A stretch of 64,000 nt of DNA from Pseudomonas laurylsulfatiphila (GTDB lineage Bacteria > Pseudomonadota > Gammaproteobacteria > Pseudomonadales > Pseudomonadaceae): NCBI RefSeq assembly GCF_002934665.1, contig NZ_NIRS01000002.1:248001-312000 (forward strand). The letters are read 5' to 3'. A model generated the notes under the pieces. It saw nothing but the letters and a program-made list of their open reading frames with translations, had not been told where the DNA came from and did no database searches. Position 1 is the stretch's first letter, and every line of letters begins with the position of its first letter. The position numbers and the translations under genes were made by a program. This document shows positions 39,376 to 48,647 of this stretch, one piece after another.

Positions 39376-40788
39376 ATGAGCGAAAGAATCCCCGTCCGAA
39401 CCGTAGAAACATTCGAGCCTTCGCGTCCTAAGACGAAGACCGGAACCAGCGATAACCTGATCCACACCCGCAGCTTCACCGGGCTGTTCCGAACCCTGCG
39501 CATCAGCGGCGCGGGTTTTCTGTTTTTGCTGTTTTTCGGCACCGTGTGGTTGAACTGGGGCGGCCGCCAGGCGGTGCTCTGGGATCTTTCCGAGAGCAAA
39601 TTCCATATCTTCGGCGCGACTTTCTGGCCGCAGGACTTCATCCTGCTGTCGGCGCTATTGATCATCGCCGCGTTCGGCCTGTTCGCGATCACCGTGTTTG
39701 CCGGCCGGGTCTGGTGCGGCTACACCTGCCCACAAAGTTCGTGGACCTGGATCTTCATGTGGTGCGAGAAAATCACCGAGGGCGAGCGCAACCAACGGAT
39801 CAAGCTGCAAGCCGCGCCGTGGGGCGTGAACAAACTGATGCGTCGCTCGGCCAAACACACTTTGTGGCTGGCCATCAGCCTGCTGACCGGCCTGACCTTC
39901 GTCGGCTACTTCACCCCGATCCGGCCACTGGCCGAAGAACTGCTGACCTTGCAAATGAGCGGCGTCAGCCTGTTCTGGGTGCTGTTTTTCACCGGTGCCA
40001 CCTACATCAATGCCGGCTGGCTGCGTGAAGCGGTGTGCATGCACATGTGCCCTTACGCGCGGTTCCAGAGCGTGATGTTCGACAAAGACACCCTGACCAT
40101 TTCCTACGACGTGGCCCGTGGCGAAAACCGTGGCCCGCGCAAACGCGAGGTCAAACCCGCCGAGGTCGGTTTGGGCGATTGCATCGATTGCCAGCTCTGT
40201 GTACAGGTCTGCCCGACCGGCATCGACATCCGCGATGGCTTGCAGATGGAATGCATCGGTTGCGCCGCATGCATCGACGCCTGCGATTCGATCATGGACA
40301 AAATGGGTTACGCCCGGGGACTGATCAGCTATACCTCCGAACATCAGTTGCAAGGTGGCAAGACGCACCTGCTGCGTCCGCGCCTGATCGGCTACACCGC
40401 CGTATTGCTGGTGATGATTGCCGCGCTGGTGGTGGCATTGATGGAACGGCCGATGGTCTCGCTCGACGTCAGCAAGGACCGGGGCCTGTTCCGCGAAAAC
40501 AGCCGGGGCCAGATCGAAAACATCTACAGCCTGAAGGTGATCAACAAGACCCAGCAGCGTCAGGACTATCAATTGAGTCTGGTCGATGCCGATGATTTCG
40601 AGTTGCAGGGCAAGACCGTGCTGAGCCTGGCGCCGGGCGAGATTGTCGATCTGCCGGTGTCGGTGGCGATGCTCTCGGAGCGTCCGGCCAGCAGTTCGCA
40701 GAGCATCAGCTTCAAAGTGATCGACAGCGATGAGCCTGGCGTCTACAGCGTGGCGAAGAGCCGGTTTGTTGCGCCAATGAATCGCTGA
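39376..40788 (+). CDS. ccoG: Cytochrome c oxidase accessory protein CcoG (FixG/RdxA)
   Basis: This 470-residue membrane protein reduces or handles copper for cbb3-type oxidase assembly. Several membrane segments (GFLFLLFFGTVWLNWGG, FILLSALLIIAAFGLFA) and the CGYTCPQSSWTWIFMWCE motif precede two 4Fe-4S ferredoxin motifs, CIDCQLCVQVCPTGIDI and CIGCAACIDACDSIM. A final membrane helix and an Ig-like periplasmic domain complete the layout. ATG 39376 gives the usual N-terminus (MSERIPVRTVE). The GGAGG further upstream is spaced too far or serves a different frame. No ccoNOPQ genes are next to it. Confidence 0.92.
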   Translation: MSERIPVRTVETFEPSRPKTKTGTSDNLIHTRSFTGLFRTLRISGAGFLFLLFFGTVWLNWGGRQAVLWDLSESKFHIFGATFWPQDFILLSALLIIAAFGLFAITVFAGRVWCGYTCPQSSWTWIFMWCEKITEGERNQRIKLQAAPWGVNKLMRRSAKHTLWLAISLLTGLTFVGYFTPIRPLAEELLTLQMSGVSLFWVLFFTGATYINAGWLREAVCMHMCPYARFQSVMFDKDTLTISYDVARGENRGPRKREVKPAEVGLGDCIDCQLCVQVCPTGIDIRDGLQMECIGCAACIDACDSIMDKMGYARGLISYTSEHQLQGGKTHLLRPRLIGYTAVLLVMIAALVVALMERPMVSLDVSKDRGLFRENSRGQIENIYSLKVINKTQQRQDYQLSLVDADDFELQGKTVLSLAPGEIVDLPVSVAMLSERPASSSQSISFKVIDSDEPGVYSVAKSRFVAPMNR

Positions 40789-40810
40789 GCCTTTAAGATG
40801 CAGAGCTTTA

Positions 40811-40883
40811 AAGATCGCAGCCTTCGGCAGCTCCTACGCAAGCGAGCCGATCCATTGTAGGAGCTGCCGAAGGCTGCGATCTT
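40811..40883. repeat. REP-type inverted repeat (family A)
   Basis: AAGATCGCAGCCTTCGGCAG and its complement lie directly after ccoG and before the MocR-type gene; nearly perfect arms. Confidence 0.85.
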
Positions 40884-40933
40884 GGCGGTACCACCTTCAC
40901 TTCTTTCCAAAAGACACCCAACCGGGCTTTTTG

Positions 40934-42343
40934 ATGAAACGCTACGAAAAATTCGCCGACGACATCGCAGAACTGATCCGCTCCGGCGTTCTCGGACCGG
41001 GCCAGCGTGTGCCGTCAGTGCGCTACGCCAGCCAGACCTACGGCGTCAGCCCGTCGACGGTGTTCCAGGCCTACTACCTGCTGGAGCGTCGTGGACTGAT
41101 CCGCGCCCGTCCGCGCTCGGGCTACTTCGTCAATGCCCATGCGCCACGACCGTTTTCCGAGCCGGTGATCAGCAGCCAGGTCAACGAATCCACCGAAGTC
41201 GACGTCAGCGAACTGGTGTTTTCGGTACTCGACTCGATCAAGGACCCGAACACCGTGGCCTTTGGCTCGGCATTCCCCAGCCCGACACTGTTCCCCCTGC
41301 AACGCTTGTCCCGCTCCCTGGCCAGTGCCACCCGCGAGATGGATCCGCGCATGGTCGTCACCGACCTGTCGCCCGGCAACCCGCAGCTGCGCCGGCAAAT
41401 CGCCCTGCGCTACATGGTCGGCGGACTGATGCTGCCCATGGAAGAACTGCTGATCACCAACGGTGCGCTGGAAGCCCTCAACCTGTGCCTGCAAGCGGTG
41501 ACGCAACCTGGAGACTTGGTGGCCATCGAAGCCCCGGCGTTCTACGCCTGCCTGCAAGTGCTCGAACGCCTGAAACTCAAAGCCGTGGAAATCCCCGTGC
41601 ACCCGCGCGACGGCATCGACCTCGGCGTGCTCGAACAAACCCTGGAGCGTCATCCGATCAAGGCCTGCTGGTGCATGACCAGCTTCCAGAACCCCATGGG
41701 CGCCACCGTGCCCGAGGTGAAGAAACAGCAGCTCGTGGAACTGCTGCGCCGCCACCAGGTACCCCTGATCGAAGACGATGTCTACGCCGAACTGTATTAC
41801 GGTCAACAAGCGCCGAAACCGGCCAAGGCATTCGATACCGAAGGCCTGGTGATGCATTGCGGCTCGTTCGCCAAGAGCCTGGCCCCCGGTTACCGCATCG
41901 GCTGGGTCGCCGCCGGGCGTTATGCGCAGAAGATCGAACGCCTGAAACTCATGACCTCGCTGTGCGCGTCGATGCCTGCGCAGGCGGCGATCGCCGACTA
42001 CCTGCAACACGGCGGCTACGACCGGCACCTGCGTAAATTGCGTCATGCGCTGGAAGACCAGCAAGCCGCCATGCTTGCCGCCATCGCCCGCTATTTCCCG
42101 GCGCAGACCCGGGTCAGCCAACCGGCGGGCGGGTACTTTTTGTGGCTGGAATTGCCGGAGCAGATGGATTCGTTGAAGCTGTTTCAGATGGCGCTGGCGC
42201 AGGGGATCAGCATTGCACCGGGGCCGATTTTTTCGCCGACGCAAAGGTTCAGGAATTGTATTCGGTTGAATTATGGGAGCCCGTGGGATGAGGCTGCGGA
42301 GAAGGCGATGGAGACGTTGGGGCGGATTGTGCGGTCGTTTTAA
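40934..42343 (+). CDS. MocR/PdxR-type regulator: GntR helix-turn-helix fused to aminotransferase domain
   Basis: This 469-residue protein has an N-terminal winged helix, residues ~1-75, of the GntR type (LIRSGVLGPGQRVPSVRYAS, QTYGVSPSTVFQAYYLLE). A fold-type I PLP domain follows. It has LSPGNPQLRRQIALRYM, SFQNPMGATVPEVKK, the DDVYAELYYG Asp region and the PLP lysine in HCGSFAKSLAPGYRIGW. MocR proteins respond to PLP or amino compounds and regulate neighbouring genes; the target here is unknown. ATG 40934 has no clear ribosome-binding site; a TTG one codon earlier is possible. Confidence 0.88.
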   Translation: MKRYEKFADDIAELIRSGVLGPGQRVPSVRYASQTYGVSPSTVFQAYYLLERRGLIRARPRSGYFVNAHAPRPFSEPVISSQVNESTEVDVSELVFSVLDSIKDPNTVAFGSAFPSPTLFPLQRLSRSLASATREMDPRMVVTDLSPGNPQLRRQIALRYMVGGLMLPMEELLITNGALEALNLCLQAVTQPGDLVAIEAPAFYACLQVLERLKLKAVEIPVHPRDGIDLGVLEQTLERHPIKACWCMTSFQNPMGATVPEVKKQQLVELLRRHQVPLIEDDVYAELYYGQQAPKPAKAFDTEGLVMHCGSFAKSLAPGYRIGWVAAGRYAQKIERLKLMTSLCASMPAQAAIADYLQHGGYDRHLRKLRHALEDQQAAMLAAIARYFPAQTRVSQPAGGYFLWLELPEQMDSLKLFQMALAQGISIAPGPIFSPTQRFRNCIRLNYGSPWDEAAEKAMETLGRIVRSF

Positions 42344-42387
42344 ATGGAACAACCTCACGATATTCACACTGCAAACCAAAGTCATAA

Positions 42388-45174
42388 TCAAGGAGCAGTT
42401 TTACGATCTTCCCTGTATCGACTCATCGCGCCAGCGAAAGCCGCTAGCGTATCCGCGTTAGCGAGGGCCATATCTGTTCTAATCCGGGGGGAATTTCTAA
42501 ATTTATGCATGGCCTCGTCTAAGTTACTCGCACCGGCTCCTAGAATAAATTTTTGCTTCAGGCTCCGATCAATATCACTCTCTTCGACTACGCCACCCAT
42601 CAGTTTTTTTGATATCGCCTCCGTGCCTACATGCTGCATCGCATCCATCAGAGAGAACTGTGGGTTGCTTGAAGAAGCTCTATACTGATTTTCATAAATT
42701 GGAATTGCTGAATACCAATAATCCTTAGATTTAAACAGTAAATTTCTATGACTCAATTCATGAATTATTATCGAACCAACACTTTCATCAGTGCCTGCCT
42801 TTACCCGCAGCGAATTAAAATAGATCTTTCTTCTTCTATCATTATGGTTTACAAGCGCCTCCGTATCCACCAACTCCCCAACGCCAGCAAAAATCACAAC
42901 TTTACCTGTTTTCTTTTCAATATGCTCCATGTCAGACAACAGCCCACGATAGCCCTTGATCAAATACTCCGTATCATCCGAAGATATCGTGCCAAAGTAC
43001 GATTTTATTATATCCGAATTGAAATCCCCTCCCTCCAGTTCTGCCACCACATTTTCCAAGACATCTTTTGCTCGGCTAAACGCTTCGATTAACAAGTCAG
43101 CTACTTCAGGCAAATTCTTTCTGATATTTTTCATACCTCTCTGTTCAACCATATGACGCAAGCCTTTGTCTCGCTCCACCCGAAAATCATTAATGAAAGC
43201 GAACAACGAATTACACCCTATTTGGTCAACAAAATTAACCGGACTACTCCTGACAAACCGATAAAAATTCAACCCATCCACATCCCCCGCCGGATCCGGA
43301 TTCAACCACCGCTGCAACCACGGCGCGTAGTACCGCGCGCCATAGTAATAAAGCCCCGTCGCATCCCGTTCCTTGCCCGAATAACGAATGGTCTTGTAGC
43401 TGGTTTCCACTTCATGCCGCCCCGCCAACCACGCCGTTCCGCCGAAGGGGTAATAGACTTCCTGGCTGATGGTTTTAGCCTGCGCATCGACTTCAAAGGC
43501 ACTCGATCCCAAGTGATCGTCGAAGCAGTAACGCCACTGATCGTTGTCCAGTCCTGCTGGCGGCGGGCTGTCCCAATGCAGCAGGCGCACGCTGCAGCGC
43601 CCGGCCTGTACGCTGATCACCTGGAGCCGTTCTCCGGTGGCGCTATTGGCGTGCAGTTCGATGCCCGGCAAGTAACGTACCTCCGGCGTATGCACGATGG
43701 ATTTCGCGGTGACCTCCCGGTATTTGCGCAGGCGAGCGCCTTCGCTGTCGTAGACATACCTCTCGATGTCGTCGGCGCCTTCAATCCGTGCCACTTGAGT
43801 GACCTGGGCCAACTGATTACGCCCATTCCACTGCAAGGCCTGCCCAGGTTGCAGCTCCAAGAGATTGCCGCGAGCGTCGAACAGCTCGTCGATCCCGGGC
43901 TGGCCGGATCGGGTTTTGACGCTGCGATTGCTGTGCGATGCCACGCGCATGGTCAAGGTGTCGTCTACCGCGCCGTGATGCAGACGTTGCAGCAGATTGC
44001 CCGCTTCATCGTAATAATAAGTCTCTGTGTAATTGCACCAGCGACTGGCGTCCGGCGGGCCGAATCCCTGCCACCCGGGCAATGCTGGCCCTAACGACGG
44101 CTTGGCGGTTTCCCAACCGGTGGCGCTGATCAACTGGTACAGAGTGTCGTAGGTGAAGCGCCGCACCGGTTCGATGCGCTGATTGGCAAAATGCTGAATG
44201 GGCAGCGCCGCGTCGGCGATTTCGCTGATGTTGCCAACCGGGTCGTAGCCATAACTGAGCTTCTGCAGAAATCCCTGAGCGGGGCCTTGGGTATCGAGGT
44301 TTGTCAGGCGTCCATTGGCCGGATCATAACTGCTGGAAGTACGCATGCCATTGCCTGCCCGCTCGTGTTCTATCTGGCCAAAAGCGTTGTACTCGATGGC
44401 ATTGACCAGCGTGTCGGCGGAGGACTGACCAGCCCGTTGCAGCCCGACCGAATGCAGTTGCCCGGCGCGGTCATAGGTGAAATGTCGGGTGTGACTTTTG
44501 GTGTCGGTCTGATGCGAGAGCTCGCCCGAAGGCAGGAAGGACCAGGATGCCTGTGCGCCCTCGCCCGGTTCCAGCAGACGGTCGCGCTCCGTTTCTACAA
44601 GGGGCCAATCGGGCGGATCAATACTGTTCAAGAAATGCCGAACCTCAAACAGCACCAACGCCGACAGCCCATAGTCGGCCATCAACCGGCTGCCTGCCGG
44701 GTCGTCCTGTCGGATCGGCTGACCACAGCGATTGTGCCGGGCCTCTTCTTCCGTCGCAGCGCCCCATTGGATGCGCTCGGCGCAGCGTTCCACCTCACCG
44801 ACAACTTGTTCGAACATCGCTACAGGCCGCAGCGACGCATCATGCTCAGTGCGACGATGCCAGCCGCGTTGATCCCATGCTTCAAGCGCCTGCCCTGCGG
44901 CACCCGGCAACTCAAGTTGCCACCCGGCATCAACACTGTCGCTGCACAGCGGCTGATTCGAAAGGCTGTAAGTGGTGGACAGGTTTGAAGGCGCATCGAG
45001 CAACGCAAACAATCGCGGATCGCGTTGCCGAGCAAGACGGCCAGCCCCGTCATACTGTTGATGCGTGATCCGAGACTCGGCTGGCTCTTCGGCCACGCGA
45101 CGTTGATAAGCCACCGCACGAACAGCTAAACCCCGAGGGTCGACGGCGCTCAGCGTTGGTGTGTGAATGTCCAT
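42388..45174 (-). CDS. TccC/RHS-type toxin with C-terminal M35-like (aspzincin) zinc metallopeptidase
   Basis: This 928-residue protein has an N-terminal RHS shell like the 26912 gene (SAVDPRGLAVRAVAYQRR) and the core hallmark RYSGKERDATGLYYYGARYY, QRWLNPDPAG and DGLNFYRFV. Residues ~665-928, encoded by more AT-rich DNA, are a different tip. It contains SYFGTISSDD, the zinc motif HELSH at residues 805-809, KSKDYWYS with a candidate third ligand Asp818, and ANADTLAAFA near 906. This order fits the aspzincin/M35 lysine-specific endopeptidase group used as toxin domains in polymorphic toxins. No immunity gene follows, as expected for Tc-type toxins aimed at eukaryotes. A copy of the shared 20-bp element lies 90 bp upstream. 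No strong ribosome-binding site precedes ATG 45174. Confidence 0.85.
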   Translation of the reverse strand: MDIHTPTLSAVDPRGLAVRAVAYQRRVAEEPAESRITHQQYDGAGRLARQRDPRLFALLDAPSNLSTTYSLSNQPLCSDSVDAGWQLELPGAAGQALEAWDQRGWHRRTEHDASLRPVAMFEQVVGEVERCAERIQWGAATEEEARHNRCGQPIRQDDPAGSRLMADYGLSALVLFEVRHFLNSIDPPDWPLVETERDRLLEPGEGAQASWSFLPSGELSHQTDTKSHTRHFTYDRAGQLHSVGLQRAGQSSADTLVNAIEYNAFGQIEHERAGNGMRTSSSYDPANGRLTNLDTQGPAQGFLQKLSYGYDPVGNISEIADAALPIQHFANQRIEPVRRFTYDTLYQLISATGWETAKPSLGPALPGWQGFGPPDASRWCNYTETYYYDEAGNLLQRLHHGAVDDTLTMRVASHSNRSVKTRSGQPGIDELFDARGNLLELQPGQALQWNGRNQLAQVTQVARIEGADDIERYVYDSEGARLRKYREVTAKSIVHTPEVRYLPGIELHANSATGERLQVISVQAGRCSVRLLHWDSPPPAGLDNDQWRYCFDDHLGSSAFEVDAQAKTISQEVYYPFGGTAWLAGRHEVETSYKTIRYSGKERDATGLYYYGARYYAPWLQRWLNPDPAGDVDGLNFYRFVRSSPVNFVDQIGCNSLFAFINDFRVERDKGLRHMVEQRGMKNIRKNLPEVADLLIEAFSRAKDVLENVVAELEGGDFNSDIIKSYFGTISSDDTEYLIKGYRGLLSDMEHIEKKTGKVVIFAGVGELVDTEALVNHNDRRRKIYFNSLRVKAGTDESVGSIIIHELSHRNLLFKSKDYWYSAIPIYENQYRASSSNPQFSLMDAMQHVGTEAISKKLMGGVVEESDIDRSLKQKFILGAGASNLDEAMHKFRNSPRIRTDMALANADTLAAFAGAMSRYREDRKTAP

Positions 45175-45264
45175 GCACAGGGCGCCCGACTTTGAGAGGC
45201 TTCACCACACGCCGTGTTCGGTTGCGTGGCTCGTCGCCAATCTAGGCGCCCTTGTCAGCAGCGT

Positions 45265-45284
45265 CTACTGTCAGAAATAACAGG
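45265..45284 (-). promoter_or_regulatory. Shared 20-bp element, copy 3
   Basis: On the - strand it reads CCTGTTATTTCTGACAGTAG, identical to the copies at 19602 and 23914, and lies 90 bp before the RHS/metallopeptidase start. It is 20 bp from the end of the SDR gene (stop at 45305), which is transcribed in the same direction, so it would mark a new promoter within that gap. Confidence 0.75.
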
Positions 45285-45304
45285 TGGACGCTGGCGGGCT
45301 CAAC

Positions 45305-46051
45305 TCAGCGACCTCCACCCAGATCAACAAACGTCCCCGTCGCATAGGAAGCCTTGTCCGACAACAACCAGACAATCGCCTCCGCCACTTCATCCGGCCG
45401 CCCGCCCCGTGCCATCGGGATCGCCGATTCCAGCTTGCTGACCCGGTCCGGATCGCCGCTCAAGGCATGGAAATCGGTGTAGATGTAGCCCGGGCGCACG
45501 GCGTTGACACGGATCCCCTCTCCCGCCACTTCCTTGGACAGGCCGATGGTGAAGGTGTCCAGCGCCCCCTTTGACGCCGCGTAGTCGACGTATTCGTTGG
45601 GCGCGCCAAGCCGCGCAGCGACCGAGGAGACGTTGACGATACTGCCGCCCTGCCCGCCGTGCTTGGGTGACATGCGCAGGATCGCGTGCTTGGCGCAGAG
45701 GATCGGCGCCAGGACGTTGGTTTTCATGATCTTGAGAATGCGGAACTCGGACATTTCGTCGACCCGGGACTTTTGCCCCACGGTGCCGGCGTTGTTGACC
45801 AGCGCGGTGACCCGGCCCAGTTCGTTGTCGACCCGATGGAACAGCGCGATGACTTCGTCTTCGATGCTGACGTCGGCCCGTACTGCAATGGCTTGCGCAC
45901 CGAGGGCGCGGACTTGCTCCAGCACGTCGAGTGCGGCCTTTTCGTCCGCCTGGTAGTTGATGCAGATCCGATAGCCCTGCGCGGCGGCCAACAGTGCGGT
46001 GGCGGCGCCAATGCCGCGGCTGCCGCCGGTGATGACGATGACTTTGTCCAT
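45305..46051 (-). CDS. SDR family oxidoreductase
   Basis: This 248-residue classical short-chain dehydrogenase/reductase has the cofactor motif VITGGSRGIGAATALL at residues 5-20, LVNNAGTVG near 85, the catalytic Ser in VNVSSVAARLG, the YAASKGALDTF Tyr-Lys pair near 155-160 and VRPGYIYTDFHA after it. Ile-Asn-Tyr after the second strand (CINYQADEKAA) leaves NAD versus NADP open. The substrate is unknown. ATG 46051 is the family start; the frame is open further to 46120. Confidence 0.88.
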   Translation of the reverse strand: MDKVIVITGGSRGIGAATALLAAAQGYRICINYQADEKAALDVLEQVRALGAQAIAVRADVSIEDEVIALFHRVDNELGRVTALVNNAGTVGQKSRVDEMSEFRILKIMKTNVLAPILCAKHAILRMSPKHGGQGGSIVNVSSVAARLGAPNEYVDYAASKGALDTFTIGLSKEVAGEGIRVNAVRPGYIYTDFHALSGDPDRVSKLESAIPMARGGRPDEVAEAIVWLLSDKASYATGTFVDLGGGR

Positions 46052-46137
46052 GCGAGCCTTCCCCCAATCAAAGCTTAAGCGGTCGGGGGCAAGAATAACC
46101 GCCATTGGTGGTTTTTGCATGGCTTGGGCAGTGCTTT

Positions 46138-46252
46138 GTGGCGAGGGAGCTTGCTCCCGTTCGGCTGCGAAGCAGTCGGGATTTCAGTTGACGCTGTAGG
46201 CTGAAAAGCGGGGGCCGCTTTGCGACCCAGCGGGAGCAAGCTCCCTCGCCAC
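46138..46252. repeat. REP-type inverted repeat (family D)
   Basis: GTGGCGAGGGAGCTTGCTCC and its complement GGAGCAAGCTCCCTCGCCAC are ~75 bp apart, between the SDR and MHYT genes. The arms differ from families A-C. Confidence 0.85.
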
Positions 46253-46255
46253 GGG

Positions 46256-48337
46256 TCAACTGGCAACCAGTGCCTCGCCGCGATGGATTTCCATCATGAA
46301 GCCTGCGGCCGGCAGCGGATGCCCCAGCAGGTAACCCTGCAGCGAGTCGCAGCCCAGTTGCGTCAGGAAGTCCTGCTGCGAGCCCGTCTCCACCCCCTCG
46401 GCAACGATGCGCAACCCCAGCGCCTGGCCGAGCGCCACGATGGCCGAAACGATGGCGGCGTCATCGCTGTCGCGCTCCAGGTCGCGGACAAAACCGCGGT
46501 CGATCTTCAGCTCGTTGGCCGGCAGGCGCTTGAGGTACATCAAACTCGAATAACCGGTGCCGAAATCGTCGATGGACAGGTCGACACCCATTTCCGAGAG
46601 TTCCTGAAGCACCGTCATGCTCGCGTCGGCATCGCTCATGGCGGTGGTTTCTGTGATTTCCAGGGTCAGGCTGTTGGCCGGCAGATGGTGAGTCGCCAGC
46701 GCCTTGGCGACGCTCTGGACCAGTCCGGCATGGCAAAACTGGATGGCCGACAGGTTCACTGCGATGCGCCAATCGGTGTAGCCCAGCACGTACCACTCGC
46801 GCATCTGACGGCACGCTTCGTTGAGCACCCACTCGCCGATCGGAATGATCAGCCCGGTCTTTTCCGCCAGTTCGATGAATTTGTCCGGCAACAGCAACCC
46901 CTGCGTCGGGTGCTCCCAGCGCAACAAGGCCTCGGCGCCCACCGGCCGGCCATTGGCGGCATCGAACTTGGGCTGGTAATGCAGGCTGAATTGCTGATGT
47001 TCCACGGCATTGCGCAAGTCCTGCAGCAATTGCAGTTGCTTGCGCGCGTTGTTGTTCATCGAGGCATCGAAAAAGCTGTAGCCGTTTTTACCGGCGCCCT
47101 TGGCGTGGTACATCGCCGCGTCGGCGTTCATCAGCAATTCGTGGGCGGACTGCCCGTTACCTGGATAGAGCGCGATGCCGACACTGGCGGAAATGTGCAA
47201 ATCATGTTCGGCAACCCGGAACGCCTGCGCGATCAACCCGACCTGACGGGCTGCGAGGTTCAAGGCATCGTTCTGTTCGCTCAATTGCACCAGCAACACG
47301 AACTCATCGCCGCCGATCCGCGCCAGGGTGTCCTGGCTGCGCAAGTCCTCGCGCAGGCGCAGGGCCACTTCGCGCAACAGCAAGTCGCCCATGTGGTGGC
47401 CGAAGGCATCGTTGACGGGTTTGAAGCCGTCCAGGTCGATGAACATCAGGGCAAAGCAACCACCCTCTTCACGAACCCGCGACATGGCCTGATCGATTCG
47501 GTCGGCGAGCAACGTCCGGTTCGGCAACCCGGTGAGGGTGTCATGCAGAGCCAGTTGGGTCAGTTCACGGTTGGCTTCGGTCAGCGACTGGGCCAGGCTC
47601 GCGGTGCGGGCCTCCAGGCGTGCATCGAGGATCGAGGTCAGCAAGGCGATGCTCAGCACCGCCAGCGTGGTGATCAGCACCAGGTTGTCCAGGCCCTTGC
47701 CGCTCAACCCATCGACCGCTGCTCCGCAAAAGCTGCCGTCGGCAAAGCGTGCAGCGGCCATCCCGGTGTAGTGCATGCCAACGATGGCGATGCCCATGAT
47801 CACGGCGGCACCGCCACGGATCAGACGGACATAAGGCGTGTGTTGGCGCAATCGGAAAGCGATCCACAATGCCGCGCCCGAGGCACCGACAGCGATCATC
47901 AGCGACGCGCCGAACAGCGTCGGGTCATAGTCGATGCCGGGTTGCATGCGCATGGCAGCCATGCCGGTGTAGTGCATCGCGCTGATGCCGGCGCCCATGA
48001 CCAGCGCCCCAAAGGCCAGTTGCCAGGCCGGCAGTTGCGGCTGGCTGACCAGCCACAGCGCAAAACCGCTGGAGAGCACGCCGATCAACAGCGACAACAG
48101 GGTGATTGCGCCGTCATAGCCCAGATCGATCGGCAGTTTGAATGCGAGCATGCCGATAAAGTGCATCGACCAGATACCGATGCCCATGGCAATGGCCCCG
48201 CCTGCGGTCCACAAATGCACGGCGCGGCCTTTGGCAGTGGCAATGCGTCCGGTCAAGTCGAGTGCGGTATATGAGGCGAGAATCGCGACACAGAGCGAAA
48301 TGATAACCAGGGTGGGGGAATAGCTACCGATGAGCAT
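46256..48337 (-). CDS. mucR: MHYT-GGDEF-EAL cyclic-di-GMP protein, MucR-like
   Basis: This 693-residue inner-membrane protein. Residues 1-235 hold seven hydrophobic segments with three MHYT-type metal-sensing motifs (SMHFIGMLAF, AMHYTGMAAMR, GMHYTGMAAAR). A GGDEF domain follows with an intact ARIGGDEFVLL site, then an EAL domain with GAEALLRW, ETTAMSD, IDDFGTGYSSL and EGVETGSQ. Both active sites look complete, so it could make and degrade c-di-GMP. The layout and length are those of P. aeruginosa MucR, linked to alginate and nitrate/NO sensing; orthology is inferred. Start ATG 48337 gives a membrane-inserted N-terminus. Confidence 0.85.
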   Translation of the reverse strand: MLIGSYSPTLVIISLCVAILASYTALDLTGRIATAKGRAVHLWTAGGAIAMGIGIWSMHFIGMLAFKLPIDLGYDGAITLLSLLIGVLSSGFALWLVSQPQLPAWQLAFGALVMGAGISAMHYTGMAAMRMQPGIDYDPTLFGASLMIAVGASGAALWIAFRLRQHTPYVRLIRGGAAVIMGIAIVGMHYTGMAAARFADGSFCGAAVDGLSGKGLDNLVLITTLAVLSIALLTSILDARLEARTASLAQSLTEANRELTQLALHDTLTGLPNRTLLADRIDQAMSRVREEGGCFALMFIDLDGFKPVNDAFGHHMGDLLLREVALRLREDLRSQDTLARIGGDEFVLLVQLSEQNDALNLAARQVGLIAQAFRVAEHDLHISASVGIALYPGNGQSAHELLMNADAAMYHAKGAGKNGYSFFDASMNNNARKQLQLLQDLRNAVEHQQFSLHYQPKFDAANGRPVGAEALLRWEHPTQGLLLPDKFIELAEKTGLIIPIGEWVLNEACRQMREWYVLGYTDWRIAVNLSAIQFCHAGLVQSVAKALATHHLPANSLTLEITETTAMSDADASMTVLQELSEMGVDLSIDDFGTGYSSLMYLKRLPANELKIDRGFVRDLERDSDDAAIVSAIVALGQALGLRIVAEGVETGSQQDFLTQLGCDSLQGYLLGHPLPAAGFMMEIHRGEALVAS

Positions 48338-48515
48338 GGGGACTTCTCGCGAATGCCCCCGTTAATGGTATTGATTCTCGCCGGGGGAAAATGCGGCGAT
48401 TGTACTGATTCCGAATGAGAACGCACTCACAAAATGAGCAAAGGGCCATCAGCCCGATGAAACGTCTGTTTTAAGGTTTTACATTAAGTCGCATCAAGCT
48501 GCTGGCACCACAAAA

Positions 48516-48623
48516 CCTGTGGGAGCGAGCTTGCTCCGGGCGGCGTTCCGACGATAGCGGTGGGTCAGGCAACATCCATGCTGAATGTGACTCAGCCATC
48601 GCGAGCAAGCTCGCTCCCACAGG
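48516..48623. repeat. Composite REP element (family B)
   Basis: CCTGTGGGAGCGAGCTTGCT opens the element and CGAGCAAGCTCGCTCCCACA closes it; the core starts CGGGCGGCGTTCCGACGA, as in the copy at 18493. It lies in the 310-bp gap between the MHYT gene and opmB; the rest of that gap holds no gene. Confidence 0.85.
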
Positions 48624-48647
48624 GATTGCAGTGTCCGTTTGATTGCG

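Noticed and set aside
39362-39376. ATG at 39362 as ccoG start, better spaced from GGAGG
   Set aside because: It is out of frame with the CcoG protein; the in-frame ATG at 39376 gives the family N-terminus.
40882-42036. 384-codon + strand frame overlapping the MocR-type gene
   Set aside because: Arg/Pro/Ala-rich shadow frame without motifs; the other + frame has the helix-turn-helix and the PLP lysine motif.
48400-48440. Fur-box-like GAATGAGAAC upstream of the MHYT gene
   Set aside because: Only one half resembles the consensus; the second half does not match.
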